Shown piece after piece: positions 1 to 14,200 of a stretch of 64,000 bases of DNA (the first letter of the stretch is position 1; each line of letters starts with the position of its first letter). The notes beneath the pieces were generated by a model. The model saw only the letters and a program-made list of their open reading frames with translations, did not search any database and was not told the DNA's origin. This DNA is from Ascidia mentula. Lineage: Eukaryota; Chordata; Ascidiacea; Phlebobranchia; Ascidiidae. The position numbers and the translations under genes are program-made. The DNA lies in NCBI GenBank assembly GCA_947561715.1, contig OX387202.1, positions 13,467,001 to 13,531,000 on the forward strand, in the 5' to 3' direction.

Positions 1-439
1 ATTGCTAGACAGTTTTATGCCATTGTCCACATTTCAAGGCAACATGTCAGTTAGATTAAAGGTAAGTTACGTGCAAAACTGAAACGTATATTTTCAACTT
101 GTTACTTTATGAACCATGTAAAATCTAGCAACATGTGGAAATGAATGTGAAGAAATAACCTAGTTAAAAAATGTTAAGAACGCACTTTGATCTTCCAAAA
201 AATTATCGACAAACTACTTGTGCACTGCAATTAGAAGCTATGAAAAGTTAAAAAAAAAACAATGCAAATTTCAGGCTATCACCTGCATTGGTGCTTTGAC
301 CCTGCTACCAGCTTCAACTATACTGCCAGTCAAGCTAAAAGTAATTAGAAGTCTTTGTTCTAATCTGGACGACAAAAAGCGTGCTGTTCGCATGGAGGCA
401 GCCAAAGCGAGATCAGAATGGTGTTTGGTTGGAACATAG
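1..439 (+). CDS. MMS19: MMS19 C-terminal part (two last exons; 5' end outside window)
   Basis: MMS19 is the HEAT-repeat adaptor of the cytosolic iron-sulfur targeting complex (with CIAO1 and CIAO2B) that delivers Fe-S clusters to DNA polymerases, helicases and glycosylases. Two exons are visible. The first runs from before base 1 to 61 and ends at a GTAAGT donor; the second starts at 275 after TTTCAG and ends with TAG at 437-439. Joined in phase they give a HEAT-like helix pair followed by LDDKKRAVRMEAAKARSEW and a short tail ending LVGT, matching the conserved extreme C-terminus of animal MMS19. AATAAA occurs at about 444, just after the stop. Everything upstream lies outside the window. The identification rests on this short but very characteristic tail. 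Confidence 0.85.
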
Positions 440-2287
440 AGATAATAAAATTTAATTTGTGGAAGTTGTATATGTGCAAAACCACATCATGTGACTTATC
501 GCAAGTGTTTTTATTGTGTTTTAAATTAACTGCTCAAAGTGGTTTATTTTTGGTGGGTGTAAATTTCTCCGGGGAGGTTATAATACAATTGTGTTTCCAT
601 TTTGCTTTATTCTGAAACTACTAGCAAATTTAGTCATTGCATGTCCAAGAATATATATTATGAATGGCAAAATGTTATGTGACAAACTTTACCTGTGCGT
701 TATTTAAGTGTAACATAAAATTAATTGTTCCCATTCTGAATGACACCACTTGCATGACCAATAAAAATAAGTTGCTCCCAATTAATTCGTTTTTTGTTTG
801 TACAAAAAATGTATTACATCTTTACTCCATTGAATTAAATCGTTTCTCATGTCATCTTGACAACCATTAACCACATTTGTATTTTTTGTAAAAAACAGAA
901 TTCAAATTGTAAATCCCTTCTGAACACTTCAAAGGTGACCATGTGATACTTTGGGTTTATTTGGTTGCAATAAAACATTCAAACTCTTTCTATCTTATGC
1001 ACAAAGTTTAACATTTTAAGTCAGTTTTGTGCACGGCAGACACATAGTAGAAGGGCAGGTAATGCTGCAAACGCATACAAGTGCAAGCACGAACAAACGG
1101 CAACAATGGAACTTGCGATTAAAACCATTGGTGCAACAAGTACGGATATCAAAGCACACAAAATGAAACTAATTTCTTTAAATTATGCGAAGCAAAAAGA
1201 AGTACGCTATACAACATTGAGGAAAACTAGTACGAATTACTGTTAATGTAAAGCAGGTTTAAGTTTGCAATGATCCATTTGGTAAAGTGGTTCCCAAACC
1301 GAGGTACGTGATCCCCGTGAATGACATCAGAGAGTAAGCAACAGGCGTTCTTTTTAAATGTGGATTCTGATCTTTAATATCTCTAACCCACATTTTAATA
1401 CACGAACTATGCCTGTGACAAGAAAGGGTGGCAACAAATAGTTGGGAACCATTGATTTAATGCGGTGACGACATAATATGCCATACATGTGTGTTATTTT
1501 ACATAAACTACAATGCCAATGTGGTCACCTGATGCTAGCATACTGATGACGTAGAACGTGGGGTCAGGGTAAGAATGCACATTTAAAAAGAGTGGAGAAT
1601 GTGTGTGAGTAAAGATAGTAGGCAGCAAGAGGAAATGGTATTTGAGAAACAACAAACGAAGAATGAAAAAAAAACACAATCGGTAGACTTGGCACGTTTA
1701 TCACGAAGCAGGCAAGCACAATGTAAAAATGCGTGGAGCACTACGTAAAAAAATCGACACCACAATTATGAAACTAATCACAATAAAATGTTTTTAACAT
1801 TAGACCATATGCGGTTGTTAGATATAACAGTGAAGCTTTCAATTTAACTTAACTCCATGTTTATGTACGTTGGGCGAAATACAACTGGGCTAAAAAAGTA
1901 CGTGTAGTTCTTAGTCACATCTAAGTTTTCTTTGCCAATAAATTCGTAAAACTCTTTGGTATTTAGGTAATCAAACAGTTGTATTCGTAACAAGGCGGTT
2001 TATTACCCGAATCTAACAAGGAAAAAGGGACTATGACATTTCCCAATTTCTAAGATAAAGAATTATAATCTTGGGCTTTTTGAAATATTCCCTTTGTGAA
2101 TATGCACACACATTCGTTTTCTGATGCCTAAGACGATATTTCAAGCTAAAAACTTTCACTCGCCGAAACCCATGGAATATTCATCCACCACCAAAATTTG
2201 GGACCGCCTCCGCCATTGTTATGTAATTCCGGATATGTATAAATCTACCAAAGTTAGAATAAATTCCTCTGCAAAGTATCACTTATA
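440..2287. other. Intergenic region between MMS19 and rhophilin (convergent 3' ends)
   Basis: No supported coding exon. MMS19 ends at the left and rhophilin at the right, so the region holds both 3' UTRs. AATAAA-type signals occur near 444, 762 and 970. A hAT-like inverted-repeat remnant lies at about 1286-1452. The rest is AT-rich sequence without a recognisable feature. Confidence 0.5.
1286..1452. mobile_element. hAT-like non-autonomous element remnant
   Basis: The left end reads AGTGGTTCCCAAACC and the right end, on the other strand, CAATGGTTCCCAACT, so the two are imperfect inverted repeats about 167 bp apart. Ends of the CAGTGGTTCCCAA type are common in non-autonomous hAT elements. No clean 8-bp target duplication is visible, so this is an old or partial copy. 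Confidence 0.4.
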
Positions 2288-5200
2288 TTAACACTGTGAA
2301 CGATAACCTAAAGGTTCTTTCTTCGGTCGCAAGACTGTACCATTTCCTGGAATGTATTTTACTGACGTTGCGCTCCGTTGAACTGTAACCGAGTGACCGT
2401 GGCGCCGTCCGCCGGGACCGACCTCCTGAATTCCCGCCGGATTTTCCGAAATAGTCGAGAAGCGGTTTGTTCCGTTCGCCTTCGCCTTGATTTTGAGTCC
2501 AGTAAAAATTCCGAACGAATGTCGTTTTTTGATCTGACGATTTTTGTTGGGAAGTTGACGGCGTCTAACCACCGAACCGTTGACTGTGACAGTGTTGTTG
2601 TTATGGTTACTGTTAGGATTGTCCTGCATTGTCCCATCTTCTGATATTGTGGAAAAACCGCGTGATCCAGAGACCTGCACACAGTTCATGTGTGTTGAAA
2701 ATATATGGGTGCTTGTGGAGGGATTACAAAATTAAAAAACTGTTTTTTAGTTCAAAACATTTCTAAGGCTCTTTCCAAAAATGTAATAAAATCAAAGCAG
2801 TGAAATAAAAAATATTTCTTGTTGGTGTGACAGAAGGCGTCGTTTATAAACGTTGCGAAGCAATAACTTTTTAGGACTTGTTGTGACAATTTCACTGCCT
2901 TCGTTAAATTGTTTCTGTTAAAAAATCAAATATTTTCTAAAAACTACTGTGCAGCCTACATTCGTCAAACGTCCAAAGGTACAAAAATATAACAAGAAAA
3001 TTCTATTCTTACCGAAGGCGGCGCAAAACTCCCAATAACAGAAATAAGCTTGAGTTCGACTTCGGGTTTTTCGGTGATTTCGTTAGCAATCTTGTCGTGG
3101 TCGCTCCATTTCGCATCAACACCATCTACAGCCACCACGGCATCGTTGTTGCGAATTCCAAGTTGCTGCGCAAATATCATAAGTGTGAATTGCAGTATTG
3201 TAAAAGTACAAAGCATATCATTATAGCCGCGATTCTTCATAAACAAATATGGGGGTTCCATGAGCAATTTAAACGTCTGGGTTGACTTGACGTTTGTGAT
3301 GTATTGAAATTCCTTGTCAACTTAAACACCCTTTGCAAAGTTCCGCGGAAAAAAATTGGGGGAAACATCCGAGGATAAAAAGGTATGGGAAACACTGACA
3401 TTGCATGATTGCATTTACAAAAAACGACATTACAGAAAATAACATTGAAAACAAAGCGACATGAAAAAAAATAATTTACATAATTTGAATTCACATCGAA
3501 TATCCGTCAGGTTTACTTCAGGAAATCCTGGAGGTTTTGTCGAAAAACGTTAAAACAATTTTAATATGACACGAGTTTGTGTGGCCTCCACATATACGGG
3601 GTGTTAGAATAATTTTAATACAGGATATTTTATTTTTTAACAGGACAGGAAACTGCTTTACATTTCCATCGTAACGCCCACAAGTAAGAAATAAAACGAA
3701 AAAATTTAAAGCAATCGGCTTCTAAGCATTTTTTTATCGTCCACCCTCAGAACAGCTTTTGAATATTATTTTTACCCCCATGCTTCGGTCTATAATGCTT
3801 AATTACGATGTCATAGTTCAAAAACAATGTCCAAGTATGATTAGTTGTTTAATAACTTCTAAAAAGCATGATGTTGAATGGCGTGTATATATATCTCACA
3901 TTGTGAAACGAAAGCAGAGTCAAATTAACATCGATAAATTTTGAGAAGAATTTCAACCTCAAAAAGTTCGCAACATTCAAGATCTAAATGTACCCCTGGT
4001 GGAGAGCAATATGACGTAACAATAACAACCCCCTCACCCTTTCCCCAGAAAAGAAGTTTAACAAAGAAAAAAAAATACGTTGTATATGTCCTTTTTAAAC
4101 AAAAAGGGAGTTACCATGGCAACGTCGTCCAGGTTGCTCACGATCACTGGACCGTTTCCCTGCAAGGTGAATGAACATTTCTCTTCCTGTGTTGTCAGTC
4201 TCACCGTTCGGATCGGACTCAGTCGGTTGTGTGCGCAGAAAATTGAGACCGGGCCCTTTGGAATTAAACGATATTGTTGAAGTCGGGATTTAGAATAAAA
4301 TAACGTGCTTCAAAAAGATGATGTATAGACTGTTGCGTACACATGGTTTATTAAATTGATTTTATTATTTTTTACATCCAAACAATCCTGCTCAAGCTCA
4401 ATATAAATGTCGCTTTTCTTGACTGTTTTAAACATATCACAAGAATGAAGTACTTCAGCACTTACCAAACGATGAAATAGATCTGATGATGGCACACTGG
4501 AAAACGCCGGAGCCACCATGTCGCTCTCGTATTCAGTAAAGGCTAAAAAACAAGGCGCCCGCGTCACAACATACTATGTAATATGTTTGTTTTACTATGT
4601 AAGATGTTTGTTTTCACTGTGTAAGTAATTTGAATTGTGACGTCACAAAAGAACGTCACGTAGCCCGTTTTCAAACATCCTTATGACGTCTGACTTGAAA
4701 TGCACTGTGTGCTTTGGAACGTTGGTAATAAAGTCACTTTTATGGGTGTAACAGACATACATTGTGACGTCACAATGAAGTGGAGCGTCACAAGGAACTC
4801 TCCAAAAGCCGGGAGGAATTGTCAAGTGGTTCTTCAACTGATCATAGAAATATGACAAACTTCACATATCTTATCCACTTTATTTCGCTTCATAAGAGCT
4901 TTTGTCTTTACTTGAAAAGGGTTTTAAACGTCTTCAGAAAAGCTCTCCAAATAACTTCTTGACGCATGGCCTACTTACAGCTAACACGCTTGTGCTGAGC
5001 TGTGATTCCACATTAAGCAAGCATGCTGTATTCTAACGTACTTTAACTTTAATATGGTTTATAAACCGGGTATTTCTGTCTGTGCAAAAACCCACTTCCT
5101 TCTACCAATACCCACAGAGTTGAATAATGTTGCTATGATAGCTGTGTAACCACAGACGAGCAAAATAGTGCAATTTAAATCATATCATGAACCTACAATT

Positions 5201-8200
5201 GCAACATGTACTCACGTTGGATGTCTGGAGCGCCGATTATTTCAAAGAAATCTTCTTCAGTGTCAACCTCGGCAAACTTGCACACAGATCTGTTGTGAGC
5301 GTGCTGCAGGTATTCCTGAACAAACACATGGGGTTAATGTTGAAGTTTTGTATGGCTGTGCTACGTTTAAAATCCGGAAACGGCAAGGACTTTTGCAAAG
5401 GTCTGGATATAAGTCAGTGCTGGATATAAGTGGCATTTAAAATAAAGCTTTCCATAAAGGTCTCTTTTGTTTAAGTAAATTCTTCCGTTACCCTTTGTGC
5501 TGGTAAGTCAGCATTAAATTTTAGATATTTATGTGGCAGGAATTTCCATGACTGTACAACCCATTGCTGTTGACGCTCAAGCAAAGTCTGGACACAACCA
5601 CTAATCGGAAAACGACGTTCGTTAATCTGTGATAATGTTTCCAGGTAAAAAGCGTCATCAAATAAATCATTTAAAAATGAGAGCTGTTCTAACGTCAACG
5701 GAAAGTTCGTGACTGTGGTCGCCAGAGTCATTTCTCTAATCCTGCGACGCCACAAAGCGCCTTGTGACGTCACAAACACGCGCATAGGCGGCAAAGGTGG
5801 CTTTCAGGGATTGGCTTGCTTTTATTCGGAAGGGGACAAGCCTATGCCTGTCTAAATAACTTTTCTCGTGGTTTTGCGGAGGTCCACGCCAGCTGAATGC
5901 GAAAAAGCACTTTTTTCACTACAAATCTAGCATGTCGGGGGTTCGCTAAACAACTCAAACGGCGAAAAACAACAGTTCACCTTTAAAATATCGACAGTCC
6001 TCATCATTTTGCACAAGCTGTGTGTCTGCAGCGCCATTTCATGGAAAAATACGGCCTGTCGCAAATGAGATTTTCCTGCAAAAGGAAAAATATTCAATAA
6101 AATGAAATCATGCTTGGACTTCATCAAGTAAGGTGTTCATTGCAACTGAAATTGCAATTTTTTATATTTTACAACTGATAGAAGCTGCGAAGCAGCTGTG
6201 TCGGGGCCTTGAATGCTCAGGGTCGTGAGTTCCAATCTCACCGGGAGCGTGAATTTCTCACAATTTTATGCATTGACTTCATAGCAATCTTTACCGAGTC
6301 TCCTTCTGTCTTCTTTGCGTTGGGCGACATCGTCATGGTTCGGATGATCCTCAGTGTATTTCTTACCCAGGTATAAAGTTGAAAGTAGTTTGGTGATCTC
6401 AACGGGCTCCGCGGCCTCTGCGCACAAACAATAAGGTTTATAGAGTGATCGTCAAACCGCGTCTACATTGACTGTAGAAAACCAAAGTAGGTGTGCCAAA
6501 GTACTGGGTATGGAATTTAACAATACAGATTCAATATATATTTGTACTTTTTATTCATTCATGCCTCACTCAGTCACTCAAAAACACAAAAACCTGACTC
6601 AAAAAACACAAAATTTTTTTATAGCTACAGACAGTTTACAGCTGGTGACTAAGGACGTTCTTCCCAGACAACTGTCTGGGCCTAGGGACAAATGTCGATG
6701 TGTTGGGAACCAAAATAGATACAAACCAATGGACATAATAGACAATTGACTTTATACAAACACATCTCACCGTGTTGTTCCAACAGTCCAATGCCGGCGT
6801 AGTAATGAGCCAGCGCTCTGTAGTGATGTGCCTTGACTTGCGCCATGTTGATCCACGAATATGGAACGTATGATTTCACTTCCTCCGATAGGAAAGCTTT
6901 ATCTGCTTCCTCGTATTTCACAGAAACCTGTTGAAAAGTAGACATAATTTTTGCTGCAGCTCGCGGACAAGATATTTTTTAGTCATATTTTTTTTTTTTT
7001 CATAAATAAATAAAAAAAACGGGGTTTGCAACGAACAGAGCAGAATTCCATCGCCAATTGCAGGCTTATAACAGCGCTCGAGGTGAGATTCGAACTCGCT
7101 ACCTTTGGGTTTTGACATTCTGATGCAAATAAACCATATGCAGTGTTTCTTAACTCGTATGAGTCTGTGCAGCTCCTGCACCTTTTCTAACAAACAGTGG
7201 AGTCATGTAACAGCGATCCAACATATTTAAAACACGCACAAAGACCTGAATCTATGAAAACATCGACAAGTATTGTTGGATGTTTTGAAAAGTTCAGCCA
7301 TCATGAGAAACACAATTAAACCAGCTAAACGTTGAAAAATGACATTTTTTCGAAAGTTCAGGCTTGTCCACCAGTGCATATGTGTAAAGATGTAAAACTA
7401 CGAACAAACTTGTTGTGAAGAGACTTATATGGATCAGTATAACTAGTATAACGTCCCTTGAGGACACATTTCAAACTACAGGCTTCAGTCTGATGGTTGT
7501 ATATAGACAAAACCCGTTCTGTTTCAACAAGGCATAAAACTTTAATGGTCGTCTGCATTTGAAAAGGAAACCGCAACAAAAAGAAGTAAACGCTCTTCGC
7601 GCGTTGTGAAGGTCCCGTAATAAAGTAGCAACGCATTAAAATTTAAAACCTCTGGCAAAACAGCAGCTGGTGGACTCAATGGATGGGTTTTTATTGCACA
7701 AATAGTTAAGCGTGCTTAGGGGCTGCTTGAGGTTTGTAAGAACTGAAACCACAAGTGAATTTCCACCAACCCTTCATACTTTTCATCAATTAAATAACGA
7801 TTTGAAATACGTAGGTATGTGTTTTTTATGCACATTTTGGTGAATAGATAATGTGTTTTGGCAATATTTAATCAGTATTTTTCATTTTGTTGCATATTAT
7901 TAATTTATATTATTCCATGTTATGTATCTGCCGTACAATCTGCTATGTTTACTTTCATTTTAGTATTTGCAGAAACTGAGGATGCCCTTGCAGGCGAAAT
8001 TGATTTTCCAATGTTTATAATAAACCTGCTGACTTCAATCTTAAATTTCGAAAGTTTCAAATTATTGGCTTATGTATTTCATTTTTACTTTCCAATTTAA
8101 TAATCTATTTTGTTTCTTAAAATTTAATCTATTTTCCTGCAACAAAATATCAGTCTTTTTGAACCAAGCAAACTTTTACCTGCATCGCCTCTTGAGATAT

Positions 8201-11200
8201 GGACGCGCATTTTCCAAGCTGTATCTCGAACCCACCGAGAACTTTCCGTTCCAGAACGCATTCCTGAGCTTGTGCCAACATAAGGAGGGTGAGAGAACGT
8301 AAAAAGTCAGGACTCAGGTCGGCGCTGGGTGCATTTACGAAGTTGGAACGCACGTAGTCAAACGCACCTGAAAAGGTAAAATATTCGGTTAGAACCAGAT
8401 TAAACTGGTTTTGTGGTATGGTATGTGTTGGGCAATACAAAAACACTTTAGAGGTGACATAAAATAGTATCGTTAAGTTTACAATTATAACTGAGTACAT
8501 TACGATTGCGCAATACCATTCTTATTTTGATGGCTCTTAACATTTACACTGAGGGCTTGCACATCGTTAGGTCATAAACACAAACTGCTAAACTCTATGT
8601 TGCCGTCTCCACTATAAAACCGCCTTAGAAGCAGAGACGTCTGCGAACCTTACATACCATTCTACAACTAAACATTCGTTTAAACCAGCGGTTCCAAACT
8701 TTCACGAACAAGCGACGAATAATTATCCTTTAACAAAATGTTATGCGACGACACACAAAAATGTTGACGAAAACATATGGAGAATTCGTTTGCCTACATA
8801 ACTACGTATTTCTTAGGAACATAACTCACGGTTTTTGTAAATCTTTAATATGAACAAGATAGCCCATACAATGCTACGTATTTCTGTCAGTGCAACAATT
8901 GACAAGCCACTTGAAAAATACCACACGGAAATAGACATTCGTAAAGATCCTTTGAGACATACTCTACGAATGCTATGTAAAGCAAGCATGCGACACCGCG
9001 ACACCACAACAACTTCATAACGACACATTAGTGCAACGTGACGCCCTTGTTAAAAACCTTCGGTTTGTACTAGTAGACTGTTACAATGAATTGCATCTGG
9101 ATTTATATTAAAGTTTACAGCGCACCTGCGGAGCTTTGGAAGGCTTCAATGGCGACATTGATTCCCTTTCGCCGCGTTCTGTCGGCTCGAGTACCAAGTT
9201 GCGAGTACAGAGCGGCAACGTTAAAAATCACGCCCGCTTTTTCCAGCGATGCTGAACGTTGGACCGCAGGCACTCCTGTTATGGAATCGTACCTGAATAA
9301 TAAAAAGTGGAAGTTTTATATCACAAGTAAATGTTGAGGTTGACGAAGTTCCAGCCTGTTCTATCGGAATAGCGACTTACTTGTTGTTGTATGAGGCTAC
9401 ACAGTTCACAAACTTTGAAATCATTAAACTATGACGGACTCTTTAATTATTTTAGTTCGTTTTTGATAACTGCATGTGCGACAAATTTTGCTTGGAATCA
9501 GGAGATTTCGGGGAAAATATCAATTCGACCCATTATTGGGTTTGATTGATACGTAAATTTTATGCATAATTTTACATCACAAATGGGTAATACCAAATAT
9601 GTCAAATCAAGTGTACTTTGCTCAATAAACAACTACGCAGATGAACAATATACAAAGAAATAAAATGGCATGGGCACCGATACAACCATGAAGGTTGTTA
9701 AGTCAGGTGAAGTTACAATGCGAGGCAATTGTTTTCCAATCTCAGCTACAGGGTCAGGCCAAAAGGTGATAGTGTCATAGCTGAATTCAAAAAGAAACGG
9801 TTGGCTGTTTACGTTTAAACAACAAAAACAGTTGCCAAATTCTTTATCATCATTCGTTGGTTTGGGCCATGCAGTTCCCTTTGTATGCTAAAATAACAGG
9901 GGTACGCGGAGTGGTAATTAGTCGGGAGCTATCTCTATTTTGCTCATAAATACAAAGGTTTAAGTGTATTCTTTTTTTCTTGTGGAGGGCTTACTTCCAG
10001 CGATATTATGGCCGTTGTGTGTTTGGGTCTTGTACGATAGCAACTAGGCAGAATTACAACTAACTTATATCAAGCAAGCGATGTGTTCCCTTGTTTGTGG
10101 CCCCAATACACAATCTTGAAAGTTAATTAAAGTTACGCCTCTTATAATGCCATAAGTTGACATTATGAACAGTAAATGAAGTAATAAATGAATACTATTA
10201 TTTGCAAAATTGTCTCGCCAGCGGAAAATATAGGAATAGATAACCAACAGCAATAAATGGGTTTTCAACCCGTGGTATAGACGGTTTTGTGTTCACAAAC
10301 CTTTCTAGCTACTTGACATTCACAGGTTGTCACAAAGAAAATTGTTTGAGCGAATTACAACACGCCCATGATACTTGAAATGCGATCCAGCAACAACAAA
10401 TACGTTCGACAGCACAGTGCGAACAGAATCATTGTTCGAAAATTGATCCCTTGTGCGTAGTAAAACTGTCAAATAACAGGGCGGAAACGATAATAAAACT
10501 AAAACTCAAATGGCCCCAAACAATTTACATAAACAAGTAATGTGCAACGTTAACAGGCGTATGTACTGTACTCTGTTACATCAAAACCGGTTCTCTTTCA
10601 AATAAAAGTTTGCTAGAAAACAACCGCACAAAACAGGAACACTTTTCAAGTTCAACCAATCGATTTGAACTTTGTATTGTTTCTCTCTTACGTTTCTCTA
10701 TTACGCAACAATACAAACAATTCTTATTTCAAGTCGGCTTGTGTCAACAACGCACGTGGTCGTCATTAAAATTACAAACTCGTCACACACAGAAGACGTA
10801 TTTCGAAATGAAATGTTTGTTTTCGGGAAGTTTTGACGACGGAGGAATGCCAGGTATTGCTTTTCGCGTTAAAGAAGTATTTCTCAAAGTAGTAAAAGGT
10901 CTTTGTGGGTGGATTTTCCAGTAAAGTTACGCACGCAAGTGTACTGAAACTGCGTCTACGGTCATTTTGTATTTGTTTCTATTGGATAAAATAAACAAAT
11001 GTACACGTGATTCAGGATGGATATTTTTGAAAACACTATTTTAAGACATCCGGTTCTTTAATAAACAGAATGTACAGCACGGGAATGAAAGAAAAATGCC
11101 AACCAATTTCCTTTTGTATCTTTGACACGATCCGTAACGTCCTAACCCAAGTAGTGCGACCGTAGCTCTAGAAACGAGCTTCTCAAACTTTCTCACACAA

Positions 11201-14200
11201 CGCATCCTTGTTTGTTTACACCAAAACCACACTAGTGTTTACATCTTCCAGCAAAAAACGACAGTTCCTTTTAGGATTTACGTCCAAACACAAGAGCCGT
11301 GGGCAATCTGTAACGCTGCACATGACATGCTTACAAATGGCTTAGACGTTAATAGAAGGAACATTGGTCAATGGTACGCATGTCACAGGGGTCGGTGGTG
11401 TTATTGTGCGACCGGCTTTGTTTGGAAATTAATTGGTTACTTTTCTGCACTTGACACTGGACTTTGATTGATAAGGAAACCCCGTGGAAAATTTTGTGTC
11501 CATTTTAACAGATAACCCTGATTTAACATGATCAACATAAACCAGACAAATCCAACACTAAATTCAGAGTGGTTGATTTATATATTGGCTACAAGATTTA
11601 CTTGAAATAAATTTTACTTGATTTAAAAAATATATTTCGCTTACCAATGAAAAAACACACTTAAGGGCCGATGTGGCGGCAGAAATCTGCTCTCAACATG
11701 TTGAATTTGATGATAATATTCCAAAAGTAAATCAATGCCCTCCTGGGTTCGAGCAGGGGTTCGTATTGAGTTACGGAGATCGGCAAAATCGGCCAATTCT
11801 TCACTGTAGCTGCTTGGATCTTCACCATAGTGAGAGGATATAAATCCCTGAATGTGTATTAAAAAGTTGAAAAATTTTTTTAAAACAGCTGTTTTTTGCC
11901 ATGTATTTTTCACTCCCAAAATGGAAATAGCATTGATAAAGTTATTAATACAAAAAAAATAACATCCCTTTGGCGATAAAATTGTATCTTTTTTAAGTCA
12001 TAAAAGAAAAACAAAATATTATATTTGGTATGAACCCAATCAACATACAGGCTCAAGATACTTCTTTGGTCAGATTGTGACATGGCTGTTATTTATCACA
12101 GAACAATCATTGGCATTTACAAGGACTTTTAAATCAAGTTGATTGTTCCTGTTCTATTATTCCATTAAACACATGGCTTGTGGTGGGTTGGTTAAAAACC
12201 AGAATCTATTTAAATTGCCTGGCTACCACTTCTCAAATTACTTGTTGAATCACTCAAATCAATTGACGAGAGCCAGCAAAGTGGTAACATAAGTGGATTG
12301 TATAGAAAATAGAAATATTTACACCATTATGGAATTTCTTCAATACGGCGTGTCAGTTCCATGACTATTAACTTTCAATAGCTGTCATTATGGAATGTTT
12401 GTTGTTGTTTTTTGATAAAACTATACATAGCCAAGCCCCAAAAGACTGCTACACTGCACCAAAAAAGGCAAAAAAACAAGTTTCCAGAAAATACGAATTC
12501 AGCCTTAACAATTGTGTGTGGAAACACCAGATATAGAAAAAAGGCATAACCCTTCAATAATGTATAAACAGATGAAATGGACAATTTATAGGACAAGAGA
12601 AAGACAGCTGCTGTTACATGCAAAGTTGATATTGTGTAAAAAAATCTTCCAGCTATCTACCAAATAGGCTTGGTTCGATTTTGATATAAGGTAGAAGCCA
12701 TACCTCAAACATGTCCATAAATTCCAATTCCTTGGTGTCCTTGAGTCCAAGTGGTATCATGGGTATGGACACTGCTTTGCCACTAGAAGAAAAGACAGGT
12801 GTTCCCCATTACAAGGAGCTCCTCATGCTAATTGATGTTAATTACAGGATCACACAAGAGATGGGCATAACATGACACAACATCACTGGTGATTTAAATA
12901 CATGTTACAAGTGGCTACAGCGGTCCAAATTATGTCAGACAAGGTCAGAGACATGCTTTTAATTGCTAAATGTTGGTAAACTTTTAAACTATTGACTGCA
13001 TAAATGGACATACACAGCTTTGTGAGTTAATCTTATTTGTACATGCGTAACCAAATACATTTACACAATTCCTTGTTTGCCAAGTTACATCCTTTATTAT
13101 GCCCTTGACAGGATGTAAATATAATTTGCTAAATAAGCAAATATTGATTTAGATGTATCCCCTCGGCGACAAATAAAAATGTGGAAAAAACACAATATGC
13201 TGAACAATATAAAACACATCAAGTCATTATAAATAAGAAGATAGTAATGAACCTTTTGTTTTGGTATGGATCAACTGAAGAATTCAGTTCACTTAGTTCT
13301 TCTTTCAGCAGTTGAAGATTGGAGTTCACAAAGCTCAGTTCAAGTGCAACTGTGTCCTTCACTTTCTGGTTTGAAGTGGCACTAAATATTGAATAGATGC
13401 AGTATAACGTTCATAGTGTAAAAATGACAGAATTTTTTAATGATTTAAAAAAGGCATGGAATTTACATATCTGGAGTTCTAAAGTGAATGATCCTAAATT
13501 TTAGTTTTGAAATTGTGCCACTGCAACAAATTTGCATATATGTTTGAAATTACTTAGGCCTTTCGAATTAAGAGACTGGCACATACTGTTGAAAATAGTG
13601 ACATGGTTCAACTGATGATGGCACAAGCTCATGACAAAATGTTTTAAATAAATAACATGTTGTCAATATTTTCAACAGTATGGGACAGTCTCTTTATACT
13701 CAGAATTATGAGTAAATCTGAAAATAGTGTTCCTATTGAAAGCTTTTATTGCCAAAAATGAGTAATTAAAAAGAGCTGTGTCTGGGCAAACAGAATAGAA
13801 TGTGGAGAAACAGTGAGACTGTAAACCAATATATACCACTTTGGGACAAATGAATGTGGGTGGATTTGAGAATTGGCTTTGCCCTACTGACTCATGACAG
13901 TCAAAGATATTATCAGCGCCCTCTCAGATTCCAATAGTGCGCATCATAATGTGTGTATAGTGCCCTGCAAACCACACCTGGGTTGCCAGTGTGTGATTAG
14001 GCAAGTGGGCATGTAATCTAGATGTCTGCGTTGGGCTTGTGCTGTGGTACATCATGGCGCGCATGTGCTCTTGATCAGCTTAAGCACATGCTTGCTTGAC
14101 CATATCCTAACCCCAGGGCATAAATGCACACAAAGTACCGGCTTAAGCAACGTTTGCGTCACCGATGTAATTTTAAGGCAAAATAGATTGTTGTTTTAAG

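Noticed and set aside
10610..10924. 104-codon plus-strand frame in a long rhophilin intron
   Set aside because: Antisense, low-complexity patches, no splice partner or recognisable domain.
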